NCBI RefSeq assembly: GCF_900167915.1
Contig: NZ_FUYM01000003.1
Location: forward strand, 124,001-188,000
Length of the DNA stretch: 64,000 nt
Source of the DNA: Rhizorhabdus histidinilytica
Lineage (GTDB): Bacteria; Pseudomonadota; Alphaproteobacteria; Sphingomonadales; Sphingomonadaceae
Direction of reading: 5' to 3'
Shown: piece by piece, positions 34,363 through 41,802 of the stretch
Layout of the letters: the number at the start of each line of letters is the position of its first letter
Position numbering within the stretch: the stretch's first letter is position 1
The notes under the pieces: generated by a model
Told to the model about the DNA's origin: nothing
What the model saw: the letters and a program-made list of their open reading frames with translations, nothing else
Database searches by the model: none
Translations under genes and position numbers: made by a program

Positions 34363-35439
34363 ATGCTGTTCACAGATCGCGCCATTTTGGACGGACCGGC
34401 TCGCATCACGCGGGAGGGGCACCTGCTCGCCGTCGCCCGCGCGGCCAGGGCGAACAATGTCCAGGACTATCTACCGCATGAGATAGGCCAGGCTCCCAAG
34501 CCGGACGGCACCCCCTATCGCATCTTCCGTCCCGAGGCCGAGGTTTTCGCCCGCGACGCTGTCCAGAGCGCCGCACATCGCCCGATCACGGTCGACCACC
34601 CCGCCGAGGATGTCAGCGCGGCCAACTGGAAGCGCCTCGCGGTGGGTGATACCGGCGGCGAAGTGCTGCGCGACGGCGAGTTCCTTCGCCTCCCGATCAT
34701 GGTGATGGATGCCGACGGCGTGCAGGCCGCGACCACCACGCATCAGGAATTCAGCCTCGGCTACAAGGCCGACCTCGACATGACGCCCGGCACCTTCGGG
34801 GACCAATCCTACGACGGGGTCATGCGCAACATCCGGATCAACCACCTCGCCCTCTGCCGCCACGCTCGCGGTGGTGCCGAGCTGCGCATCGTCGACGAGC
34901 GCACGAGTCCCAACGGAGAAATGAAGATGTCCAAGATTAAGATTGGCGACTCCGAGGTCGACCTGTCGGACGGCGCGGCCGTCGCGGTCGCCGTCGGTGC
35001 GCTGCAGAGCAGACTCTCGGACGCCGAGGGCAAGGTCGGTACCCTCACCGCCGAAAACGCAACCTTCAAGACCTCGATCGAGGCGAAGGACGGCGAGATC
35101 GCTGCGCTCAAGAGCCAGCTCGCCGATGCGACCGACCCGGCGAAGGTCAAGGCGCGCGACGAGGCCCGGGCCAAGGTCGTCGATGCCGCCAAGAAGATCG
35201 CTGGCGACAAGCTGGTGGTCGACGGCAAGACCGAGGCGGAGATCCGTCGCGCCGCGGTCGAGGCCAAGCTCGGCGACGCTGCCAAAGCCATGTCCGACGA
35301 CGCGATCGCCGGTGCCTTCGCCGCCTATGCCCCGCTCGGCGACGCCAAGCCGCAGGTGCAGCCGATCGGCGCCCCCTCCTCGCTCGGCGACGCCGCCGAT
35401 GTCCGCAACCAGGCGCGCTTCTCGCGCTACGCCTCCTAA
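34363..35439 (+). CDS. DUF2213 prohead protease/scaffold-type protein
   Basis: 358 aa. N-terminal DUF2213 domain (HRPITVDHPAEDVSAANWKR; HQEFSLGYKADLDMTPGTF; NIRINHLALCRHARGG), proposed to be the head maturation protease, followed by a coiled-coil scaffold-like tail (LQSRLSDAEGKVGTLTAENA, residues about 215-260). Such protease-scaffold fusions are usual directly before capsid genes. An internal ATG at 34922 could yield the scaffold alone. Confidence 0.8.
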   Translation: MLFTDRAILDGPARITREGHLLAVARAARANNVQDYLPHEIGQAPKPDGTPYRIFRPEAEVFARDAVQSAAHRPITVDHPAEDVSAANWKRLAVGDTGGEVLRDGEFLRLPIMVMDADGVQAATTTHQEFSLGYKADLDMTPGTFGDQSYDGVMRNIRINHLALCRHARGGAELRIVDERTSPNGEMKMSKIKIGDSEVDLSDGAAVAVAVGALQSRLSDAEGKVGTLTAENATFKTSIEAKDGEIAALKSQLADATDPAKVKARDEARAKVVDAAKKIAGDKLVVDGKTEAEIRRAAVEAKLGDAAKAMSDDAIAGAFAAYAPLGDAKPQVQPIGAPSSLGDAADVRNQARFSRYAS

Positions 35440-35451
35440 GGGATCAGGGTC

Positions 35452-36171
35452 ATGGCAGAAGTTCAGACCACCTACACCGATAACCTGGCGCCGGCCTATC
35501 CCGGCATGATCGCCAATGGCGAAGTCGGCAATCGCATCACCCGCACCTGCGAGGATGCGGCCGGTATCGGGTTCGGCAAGGCCGTGTACCGCGGAGTCGG
35601 CGACCATGGCTGCACCGCCACCCAGACGCTCGTCGCGGCGGGCTCGGAGGCCGCAGGCAATGTCGGTACCGGCACGATCACCGACGTGCCCACGGTCGCG
35701 GCCGGCGCGAAGATCGGGCGCTATACTGCGATCCTCCTCGCGACTTCCGCAACGGCGGCCTTCGCGGTCAATGACCCGGATGGCAATCTCGTCGGTCATG
35801 GCAACGTCGCGACGCAGTTCTCGGGCGGCGGGCTGACCTTCACGATCAGCAACGCGGGCACGATGACCATCGGCGACACCTTCTACGTCGACGTCACCGG
35901 CAACGAGTTCCTCGGCATCACGATTGCCCATGAGGCGCTTGCGGTGCTGCCCGGGGCCGATGCGGACGAATATCCGCAGTACGAGAACGTCCCGATCCTG
36001 ACCGGCGGCGCGCCGATCTGGGTGAAGTCGGGCGCGAACTTCGCCCAGGGCAACGGCGTCCACGTCGCGGCCGACGGCGATTTCGAGCCTTCGGGCGGCA
36101 TCGGTCTCGATGGCTGGGATTTCGACAACAGCGGCACCTCTGGCGATCTCGCCAAGATCGTCGCGCGCTAA
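35452..36171 (+). CDS. capsid cement / structural protein (Gp24-like)
   Basis: 239 aa. AYPGMIANGEVGNRITRTCE and beta-rich rest with DPDGNLVGHGNVAT fit the DUF2190/Gp24 structural cement proteins placed between scaffold and major capsid genes. Assignment rests on sequence flavour and position. Confidence 0.7.
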   Translation: MAEVQTTYTDNLAPAYPGMIANGEVGNRITRTCEDAAGIGFGKAVYRGVGDHGCTATQTLVAAGSEAAGNVGTGTITDVPTVAAGAKIGRYTAILLATSATAAFAVNDPDGNLVGHGNVATQFSGGGLTFTISNAGTMTIGDTFYVDVTGNEFLGITIAHEALAVLPGADADEYPQYENVPILTGGAPIWVKSGANFAQGNGVHVAADGDFEPSGGIGLDGWDFDNSGTSGDLAKIVAR

Positions 36172-36184
36172 GGAGCACGGGCAC

Positions 36185-37288
36185 ATGTTCATCAATTTCG
36201 CAGACGCGACCGGCGGCATCATCACCGATGCCAACGCCTGGCACGGTGCCGACGAGTCGACCCGCCAACGCGCCCTCACCGCTTGGAAGGCGCACGATGC
36301 GCGGCTCGCCGCCAGCTTCGCCGACAAGACCGCGGAGTTCCTCGTCGACGCACAGGTCGGCCGGGCCTTCCTGGTACCGCAGCTCTACCGCATCGAGACC
36401 GAGGTCTACATGCGGAAGTATCCGAGCTTCGATTTCGGTCAGCTCATGACCGTCATCACCGATGGCGATCATTGGGACGTCGGCACGGTCTTTTATTCGA
36501 TGGATCAGGTCGGCAAAGCCGAGTTCCTGGCGGGCAAGGCGTTCGACATGCCTTACGCCTCGACCCTGATGAACCAACATACTCATGCCTTCCACCTGGC
36601 GGGCATCGGGTACGAATGGTCCGTCCAGGAGATGGAGCGCGCAGCCCGGCTCGGCCGCTCGCTGTCGAGCGACAAGGCTATGGCCGCCGACCAGGCCGCG
36701 CAGGCGTTCCTCTGGTCGATCGCAATGACGGGCCGCACGCCCGGCGCCGCGACGTCGGAGAAGGGCTGGACCGGTCTCGTCAACAATGCGTCGGTCCCCT
36801 CGGCCCAGGTGCCGAACGACGGCACCGGCCCGGCCCGCACCTTCGCGTCGAAGACCGATACGCAGGTGCTCCGCGACATCAACGAAGCGCTGATCGCGGT
36901 TCACACCGCCACCGGTGAGACACATGTCGCCAATACGCTGCTGCTGCCGACGAGCACCTATCAGGAATTGGCGAGCCGCCGCCTGGGCGACACGGCCGAC
37001 ACGCTGCTCGACTTCATCCGGCAGAAGAACGCCTATACCGCGCTCACCGGACAGCCGCTCACCATCCGCGCCACCCGCGCGCTGGAAACGGCCGGCACCG
37101 GCAACAGCAAGCGGCTGATCGCCTACGACAACAGCCGCGAGGTGATCCGCTTCCACCTGCCTGGACCGCACCAGTTTCTGCCGCCCTTCCAGAAGGGGAG
37201 CATGGTCTACGAGGTCGGCGGCATCATGAACGTCGGCGGCGTGGAGATCCGGCTGCCCAAGGCGATCGTCTATCGCGACAGCTTCTGA
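36185..37288 (+). CDS. major capsid protein (DUF2184)
   Basis: 367 aa. NQHTHAFHLAGIGYEWSVQE and LLLPTSTYQELASRRLGDTA are typical of the DUF2184 family, HK97-fold capsid subunits. Preceded by AAGGAGCACGGGCAC, a good ribosome site. A terminator follows, which fits the need for high expression. Confidence 0.85.
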   Translation: MFINFADATGGIITDANAWHGADESTRQRALTAWKAHDARLAASFADKTAEFLVDAQVGRAFLVPQLYRIETEVYMRKYPSFDFGQLMTVITDGDHWDVGTVFYSMDQVGKAEFLAGKAFDMPYASTLMNQHTHAFHLAGIGYEWSVQEMERAARLGRSLSSDKAMAADQAAQAFLWSIAMTGRTPGAATSEKGWTGLVNNASVPSAQVPNDGTGPARTFASKTDTQVLRDINEALIAVHTATGETHVANTLLLPTSTYQELASRRLGDTADTLLDFIRQKNAYTALTGQPLTIRATRALETAGTGNSKRLIAYDNSREVIRFHLPGPHQFLPPFQKGSMVYEVGGIMNVGGVEIRLPKAIVYRDSF

Positions 37289-37315
37289 TGCCGTCGCGGA
37301 ACTGAACAAGCACGG

Positions 37316-37347
37316 GGCGGCTCGCGGTTGCGGGTCGCCTCTTTTTT
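37316..37347 (+). terminator. Rho-independent terminator after capsid gene
   Basis: GGCGGCTCGC (37316-37325) pairs GCGGGTCGCC (37330-37339) with two G-U pairs, loop GGTT, then TCTTTTTT. Confidence 0.85.
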
Positions 37348-37359
37348 CGGAGACCTGAC

Positions 37360-37923
37360 ATGACCATTGTGAAAAACATCGCCGCCGGCCCGCGCGGCAT
37401 CGCCCTTCTCACCGGCGCCATGCTGATGCTCGAGCCCGGCCAGACCAGCGACGATGTTGAGATCGCCAAGGACGAGATCGCGGCAGCGGACAAGGCGTCG
37501 TTCCTATTCGGCAAGGACGCGCAGGCCCACAACGAGGCGGCGGTTACGCCGGCAGCCGATGAGGAAGGCGTCTCGACCGAGGCGCTCGCGGCGGCGCTCG
37601 CACGCGCCGAATCCGCTGAGGCTCGCGTCGACGCGCTGCTGGTGGAGAACGAGGATCTTAAGGCCAAGCTCGCCGCGTTCGACCATGACGGCGACGGCCA
37701 CCCCGGCGGTACCGCGCAGACCGAGCCGGCGAGCGATGAGAGCGTGAAAACGGCGCTTGAACTCCTCGACCCGACCAAGGACGAGGATTGGACCGCGGCC
37801 GGCCTCCCGGCGGTCGATGCCGTCGCCACTCTCGCCGGGGGCAAAGTTACCCGCGACCAGATCAAGGCGCTCGCACCCGACCTCACCCGCGAAGCCGCGA
37901 AGGCGGCGCTCGCCAAGGGTTGA
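37360..37923 (+). CDS. virion-region protein with coiled coil
   Basis: 187 aa. N-terminal beta region (KNIAAGPRGIALLTGAMLML), a central coiled coil (LARAESAEARVDALLVENED) and a C-terminal helical piece repeating a KxEDWTAAGLPAVDA pattern seen in phage head proteins. Enclosed by terminators on both sides, so it may be separately expressed. Confidence 0.6.
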   Translation: MTIVKNIAAGPRGIALLTGAMLMLEPGQTSDDVEIAKDEIAAADKASFLFGKDAQAHNEAAVTPAADEEGVSTEALAAALARAESAEARVDALLVENEDLKAKLAAFDHDGDGHPGGTAQTEPASDESVKTALELLDPTKDEDWTAAGLPAVDAVATLAGGKVTRDQIKALAPDLTREAAKAALAKG

Positions 37924-37948
37924 TCGCCCGCCCGTATCGGGCTGATCG

Positions 37949-37985
37949 GGGCCGCGTTCCTGAATGGGGGGAGCGCGGCCCTTTT
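37949..37985 (+). terminator. Rho-independent terminator
   Basis: GGGCCGCG (37949-37956) pairs CGCGGCCC (37974-37981), followed by TTTT; four bases later motif e begins. Confidence 0.8.
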
Positions 37986-37988
37986 CGT

Positions 37989-38001
37989 TGACGGCGGTAA
38001 T
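37989..38001 (+). promoter_or_regulatory. late motif copy e
   Basis: TGACGGCGGTAAT preceded by T (TTGAC), 43 bp before the DUF4054 ATG. Confidence 0.7.
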
Positions 38002-38031
38002 CCCGTCTGCCGTCCCTTGCGAAAAGGCGGC

Positions 38032-38436
38032 ATGGCCTACACCGCGCCGACGCCCGCCGACCTCACGATGCGCTACCCGGCATTCGCCGCGGTCGGTGAC
38101 ACCGTGATCCAATATTGGCTCGACGATTCGCTGCGCTTCGTGACCGATTGCTGGATCGAAGGCGACCGGGCCGCCGCCATGATGGCCTATGCCGCTCACC
38201 AGATGGCGATGAACGGTCTCGGAGGCGGCATCGCTGGCGACCTCCCCGCAGGCCTCACCCGCTTCCGCTCCGGTGCGATGGACGTCGCCTTTTCGGATGC
38301 CGCGGCGGCGCGGTCAGCGGCCGGCGGATATGGCGCGACGCGCTACGGGCAGGAGTTCGCGTTGCTGCAACGCCGGTCGAAGGGCGGTGCCCGCCTGGTC
38401 GGTTGCCCTGCCCGCCCCTGCCGGCCGTTGTCATGA
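38032..38436 (+). CDS. DUF4054 head-tail connector
   Basis: 134 aa. [31 protein letters not shown] and a [11 protein letters not shown] segment are DUF4054 hallmarks, a head-completion protein of the gp6/gp15 type that sits under the portal. Confidence 0.8.
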   Translation: MAYTAPTPADLTMRYPAFAAVGDTVIQYWLDDSLRFVTDCWIEGDRAAAMMAYAAHQMAMNGLGGGIAGDLPAGLTRFRSGAMDVAFSDAAAARSAAGGYGATRYGQEFALLQRRSKGGARLVGCPARPCRPLS

Positions 38437-38810
38437 GCATCGCCGAAGCCTTCGCCGGGATCGCGCTCGGGCTGTCCGCAACGTTCGGAGGTCCGTTCTT
38501 TGATGCCAAGGTGATCGACCAGGGCGAGGCTGAACAGGATGACGGTGGCTCGATCGTCGACCCGGGCGAGCCGGTCGATCGCGACTGCTCGGCCCAGATC
38601 GACGCCTGCACGGAAGCGATGCGATCGGAGCAGGGCTATTCCGACAAGGACGTCCGCCTGCTGATCCTGCGCGCGACGATCGACGGCGATCTCGACACCG
38701 ACGCGATGGTGGAAGTGCTCGCGGGTCCCGACGCCGGTCTGTTTTCGATCCAGTCCGTGGGGACAGACCCCATGGCCGTCTATTGGGAATGCCGGGCCCG
38801 CCCGGCGTGA
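38433..38810 (+). CDS. head-tail joining protein candidate
   Basis: 125 aa, ATGA overlap with the DUF4054 gene. Small beta-rich protein ([30 protein letters not shown] at the end). Position suggests a head-closure or stopper protein; the family is not recognised. Confidence 0.55.
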   Translation: MSIAEAFAGIALGLSATFGGPFFDAKVIDQGEAEQDDGGSIVDPGEPVDRDCSAQIDACTEAMRSEQGYSDKDVRLLILRATIDGDLDTDAMVEVLAGPDAGLFSIQSVGTDPMAVYWECRARPA

Positions 38811-38822
38811 AGGAGAACCATC

Positions 38823-39332
38823 ATGGCTGGCGTGAATGCTGAAATCGCCCTTTCCATTGCCGCGACGCTCGTCGGCACCGGCGACCTGGGCAATCCGAAG
38901 CTCAAGATCGATCCGATCTCGGAATTGCTGCAGCTCGTGCCCGGCACCGATGCGGTGAACAAGGCCGATATCCTCTTCGCGGATACGCGCACGGTCGGCG
39001 CCTCGTCTTCGGAGGATCTCGACCTGGCCGGCGAGCTCGCCAATGCGTTCGGTGCGACGATAACGGCGGCCGAGGTCGTGGCGATCTTCATCAAGGCGCA
39101 CGAGAGCAACACGAACAACGTCGTCGTCGGGGCTGCCACGGCCGCCTTCCCCGGCCCGCTTGGCGCGACCGGCACCTACACGATCAAGCCCGGCGAATAT
39201 TATCTCGCGGTGTCCCGCTCGGGCTGGGCCGTCGGCGCCGGCACGACGGACGATCTCAAGATCGCCAACAGCGGCGGGACGACGGGCGTGACCTATGATA
39301 TCCTCGTCATCGGGCGCACGGTCGCGGCCTGA
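38823..39332 (+). CDS. virion structural protein candidate
   Basis: 169 aa, preceded by AAGGAGAA. Beta-rich, Ala/Thr-rich, low charge (TYTIKPGEYYLAVSRSGWAV), as for decoration or minor structural proteins. Not recognised. Confidence 0.55.
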   Translation: MAGVNAEIALSIAATLVGTGDLGNPKLKIDPISELLQLVPGTDAVNKADILFADTRTVGASSSEDLDLAGELANAFGATITAAEVVAIFIKAHESNTNNVVVGAATAAFPGPLGATGTYTIKPGEYYLAVSRSGWAVGAGTTDDLKIANSGGTTGVTYDILVIGRTVAA

Positions 39333-39859
39333 TGGCGCGGATCCGCGGCGCGAAGGAACATGCGGCGCGGCTACGGCGGCTTACCAGCCCCGAGGCCGCA
39401 AACGTGCTGACACAGGCGCTTTTCACGGTCGGGCAGAATGTTCAAACCGACGCCCAGACCAGCATCACGACCGGTGCGGTAAGCGGCAACAGCCACAAGC
39501 CGTCGGCGCCAGGTACTCCTCCGAACAATGATTCGGGGACCCTTGCCAACAATATCGAGACGATTATCGCCGGCCCGCTGCATGTTCAGGTGACATCGAA
39601 TGCACCGTACGCGGCCATCCAGGAGTTCGGCGGGACGATCAACCATCCTGGCGGCACAGCATATTTCATCGGTGATGGCGGCTTGGCCGTATTCGTGCCC
39701 GACAGCAGTATCTTGTCGACCTATCTCCCCAGGACGAAGCCACACACGATCACGCTGCCGGAGCGTCCCTATATGCGGCCTGCGGTCGCCAAGAACCGCA
39801 AGCCAGGAATTGAACTGGTCCGCAAGGCGGTCAATAAGCTGCTGAGTGGCACAAAATGA
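39332..39859 (+). CDS. HK97 gp10-like tail-joining protein
   Basis: 175 aa. VGQNVQTDAQTSIT, a GTPP-containing loop, SNAPYAAIQEFGGTI and RPYMRPAV are the pattern of the HK97-gp10/tail-completion family. It is one residue overlapping its predecessor (TGATGG). Confidence 0.75.
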   Translation: MARIRGAKEHAARLRRLTSPEAANVLTQALFTVGQNVQTDAQTSITTGAVSGNSHKPSAPGTPPNNDSGTLANNIETIIAGPLHVQVTSNAPYAAIQEFGGTINHPGGTAYFIGDGGLAVFVPDSSILSTYLPRTKPHTITLPERPYMRPAVAKNRKPGIELVRKAVNKLLSGTK

Positions 39860-40299
39860 CAATGGCACGCGATCGAGATATTCGTCGGGCGATGCTTGTC
39901 GAATTGAAGGGGAGCGCCCCGCTTATCGCGCTCGTCCCCGCAACTTCGATCTTCCCCCAAACAGTACCGGCCAATCAATCTTGGCCGCTGGTGAAAATGG
40001 GTGTGCCGAGCGGGGTCTCGGCGATCCGAGGCGCATGCATGGACGGCGCGGAGAGCATCGTGGCGGTCCACGGCTTCACTGCTGGCGTCCGCCGGGGCAA
40101 GAAGCTGATCGAGACCGCAGAGGACCACGCCGGCCGTATCGGTGATGCGATCGCTCGGGCCCTCGACGGGAAGCGCCTACCGCTCGAAGGCGGCGGCACG
40201 GTGAGAATCCGCTGGACCGGCTCGCAGCTCCTGCAGGACGCTCAGGAAGCGGGCGGTTTCCATACCGTCCAGAACTTCCAGATGCGCCATCTCGCCTGA
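39856..40299 (+). CDS. DUF3168-like tail completion protein
   Basis: 147 aa. Starts with RRAMLVELKGSAPLIALVPA, has IVAVHGFTAGVRRGKKLIET and ends FHTVQNFQMRHLA, fitting the DUF3168 tail-terminator family. ATGA overlap with the gp10-like gene. Confidence 0.7.
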   Translation: MTMARDRDIRRAMLVELKGSAPLIALVPATSIFPQTVPANQSWPLVKMGVPSGVSAIRGACMDGAESIVAVHGFTAGVRRGKKLIETAEDHAGRIGDAIARALDGKRLPLEGGGTVRIRWTGSQLLQDAQEAGGFHTVQNFQMRHLA

Positions 40300-40316
40300 T
40301 ATGGCATAGCCGGACT

Positions 40317-40604
40317 ATGGATTTGCCCCGATTGCAGCTTGAGCTCTATGGGCGCCTCTTCGTCGAGATGATGAAGGCGGGTATCATTCCGGCTGATTTG
40401 GTCCAGCGAATGCGTGCAGATTTTAAACGGTCGGCCGATCTCGCCAAGCGTGATGAGGATCAGCAGCATTTCGCCGACATGGCGCTTCTGGCAGAAACGC
40501 TACTGATGAGGTCCGAGCTGGATGTTGTGGGTGATGTCGCCCAGGAGGCGCGCAGCCGCTTCCGCGTCATCCAAGGAATTGACGGCGGTAGCGGCGACGC
40601 CTGA
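40317..40604 (+). CDS. small helical hypothetical protein
   Basis: 95 aa, strongly helical and charged (LVQRMRADFKRSADLAKRDE). Somewhat different codon use from its neighbours. A near copy of the late motif (TGACGGCGGTAGC at 40580) falls within its last codons. Confidence 0.55.
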   Translation: MDLPRLQLELYGRLFVEMMKAGIIPADLVQRMRADFKRSADLAKRDEDQQHFADMALLAETLLMRSELDVVGDVAQEARSRFRVIQGIDGGSGDA

Positions 40605-40643
40605 CGGGCCATAGCTTCCTCCCGATTTTACCGGAGGAAGAGA

Positions 40644-41090
40644 ATGTCCGAGCCCACCGAAGCCGATTTCATGATCGTGAAGCTCGGCGATGGCGAGAGC
40701 CCCGAGGTTTTCACGGCCATCTGCGGCATCGAGAATGTCTCGATCAACAAAGCGGTCAATTCCAATGACCGGTACCGTCGCGATTGTGCGAAGCCGGGTA
40801 TTCCCGGCGCGCGGAAGAACCGCGCCACCGGCATCTCGCTGACAGTCACCGCCTCGGGCGCCGCGAACGTTGACAATATCTCCACGTTCGAATCGGTGCT
40901 TGGCATCAAACGCAACTACCAGATCGAGCTTCGCCAGTCCGACGGCAGCGACGCCGGCGTCCTGCTCGGCACCTATGCCGGTGCTTTCATGCTCATGTCC
41001 GACAACATGACGGCCGATCCGAATGGCGACAGCACGGGCGAGATCACCCTCAACAACGATGGGTCGTGGACCTGGACCACGGCCGCGTGA
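40644..41090 (+). CDS. major tail tube protein
   Basis: 148 aa, preceded by GGAGGAAG. ICGIENVSINKAVNSNDRYR and the domain's beta pattern with LLGTYAGAFMLMSDNMTADP fit phage tail-tube proteins; position between tail terminator and chaperone supports it. Confidence 0.7.
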   Translation: MSEPTEADFMIVKLGDGESPEVFTAICGIENVSINKAVNSNDRYRRDCAKPGIPGARKNRATGISLTVTASGAANVDNISTFESVLGIKRNYQIELRQSDGSDAGVLLGTYAGAFMLMSDNMTADPNGDSTGEITLNNDGSWTWTTAA

Positions 41091-41578
41091 CCTCGCTCCC
41101 TACCGACATCACGATCGACTTCGCCGACGGTGTTTATAAGTTCGCGCTGCTCCTTCCCCAGCAGATCGAGCTCGAAGACAAATGCGGCGCGCCGGACCAG
41201 AGCGGCGTTCGCCGGCGAAAGGGCATCATCGAGATTTATGCCGACGTCATCGCCGGCCTGCTCGTCGTCGATGGTGAAGTGGTAGCGAATCCGATGGCAG
41301 GCCGTGCGTCAGCCTTTGAATGTCGCGAGGTCGTTCGTCTCGGGCTGATTGGCGGCAATTATGGCTTGGTCGATGGTGCGGACATTCAGGTTAGCCCGGC
41401 ACGCGCGCTCAAGCTCGTCGAGAGTTATGTCGACACCCGCCCCCTTGTCGAGCGCTGGACGCTGGCCGCCGCGATACTCCGCGCCGCCGTGGAAGGGTTC
41501 GACCCGCCAAAAAAAGCCCCGCCGGCCAAGGCGCCGGCAAAGCGAATCTCGCAAAAGGCTTCCAAGCTCTCAGGCTAG
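41087..41578 (+). CDS. tail assembly chaperone (upstream, gpG-like)
   Basis: 163 aa from GTG 41087 (GTGA overlap). Similar to GTA gp10-type tail assembly chaperones. The tail end contains A AAA AAA at 41509-41515 in the right phase for -1 slippage; after slippage the frame stays open into the 57-codon ORF 41587-41760, giving a ~224-aa product, as in lambda G/GT. Confidence 0.75.
   Translation: MTSLPTDITIDFADGVYKFALLLPQQIELEDKCGAPDQSGVRRRKGIIEIYADVIAGLLVVDGEVVANPMAGRASAFECREVVRLGLIGGNYGLVDGADIQVSPARALKLVESYVDTRPLVERWTLAAAILRAAVEGFDPPKKAPPAKAPAKRISQKASKLSG
41509..41515 (+). promoter_or_regulatory. probable -1 ribosomal frameshift site
   Basis: Slippery heptamer A-AAA-AAA read as CCA AAA AAA in the zero frame. 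The -1 frame has no stop until 41760. Confidence 0.65.
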
Positions 41579-41586
41579 ACGAGATC

Positions 41587-41760
41587 ATGGCCGACGCTGC
41601 AATCATCGGCGTCGATTGGGAGAAGCACAGCTTCGCGACGTTCATGTCCCTGAAGGCAGAATGGAACCGTCGGCACGGCGACGGCAAGTCGGATCCTGTC
41701 GCGTCACCCGGCGGCCACGACCGGATGCGCAAGGCGATGGCTGCTCAGACACGTCATTGA
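41587..41760 (+). CDS. tail chaperone frameshift extension (gpT-like)
   Basis: 57 codons from its own ATG; ends at the TGA that begins late motif f. HSFATFMSLKAEWNRRHGDG is typical of the second part of chaperone pairs. More likely made as a fusion with the upstream protein by -1 frameshifting than as a free peptide. It sits directly before the tape-measure gene, as expected. Confidence 0.65.
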   Translation: MADAAIIGVDWEKHSFATFMSLKAEWNRRHGDGKSDPVASPGGHDRMRKAMAAQTRH

Positions 41761-41770
41761 CGGCGGTAAT
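41758..41770 (+). promoter_or_regulatory. late motif copy f
   Basis: TGACGGCGGTAAT preceded by T; 45 bp before the tape-measure ATG. CATAGG lies at motif positions 31-36. Confidence 0.7.
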
Positions 41771-41802
41771 CGGGGCAGCGCGGCGGCCATAGGGTCGCCC
41801 CC

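Noticed and set aside
34471-36327. 618-codon minus-strand frame in the capsid region
   Set aside because: Antisense shadow of the DUF2213 and cement genes; Arg/Gly/Asp-rich low-information sequence, as with similar long frames at 1005-2624, 5281-7962 and 48097-50265.
40580-40592. Eighth near copy of the late motif (TGACGGCGGTAGC)
   Set aside because: Lies inside coding sequence (Ile-Asp-Gly-Gly-Ser), diverges at position 12, and is 64 bp before the next gene, which has its own strong ribosome site; left out of the set.
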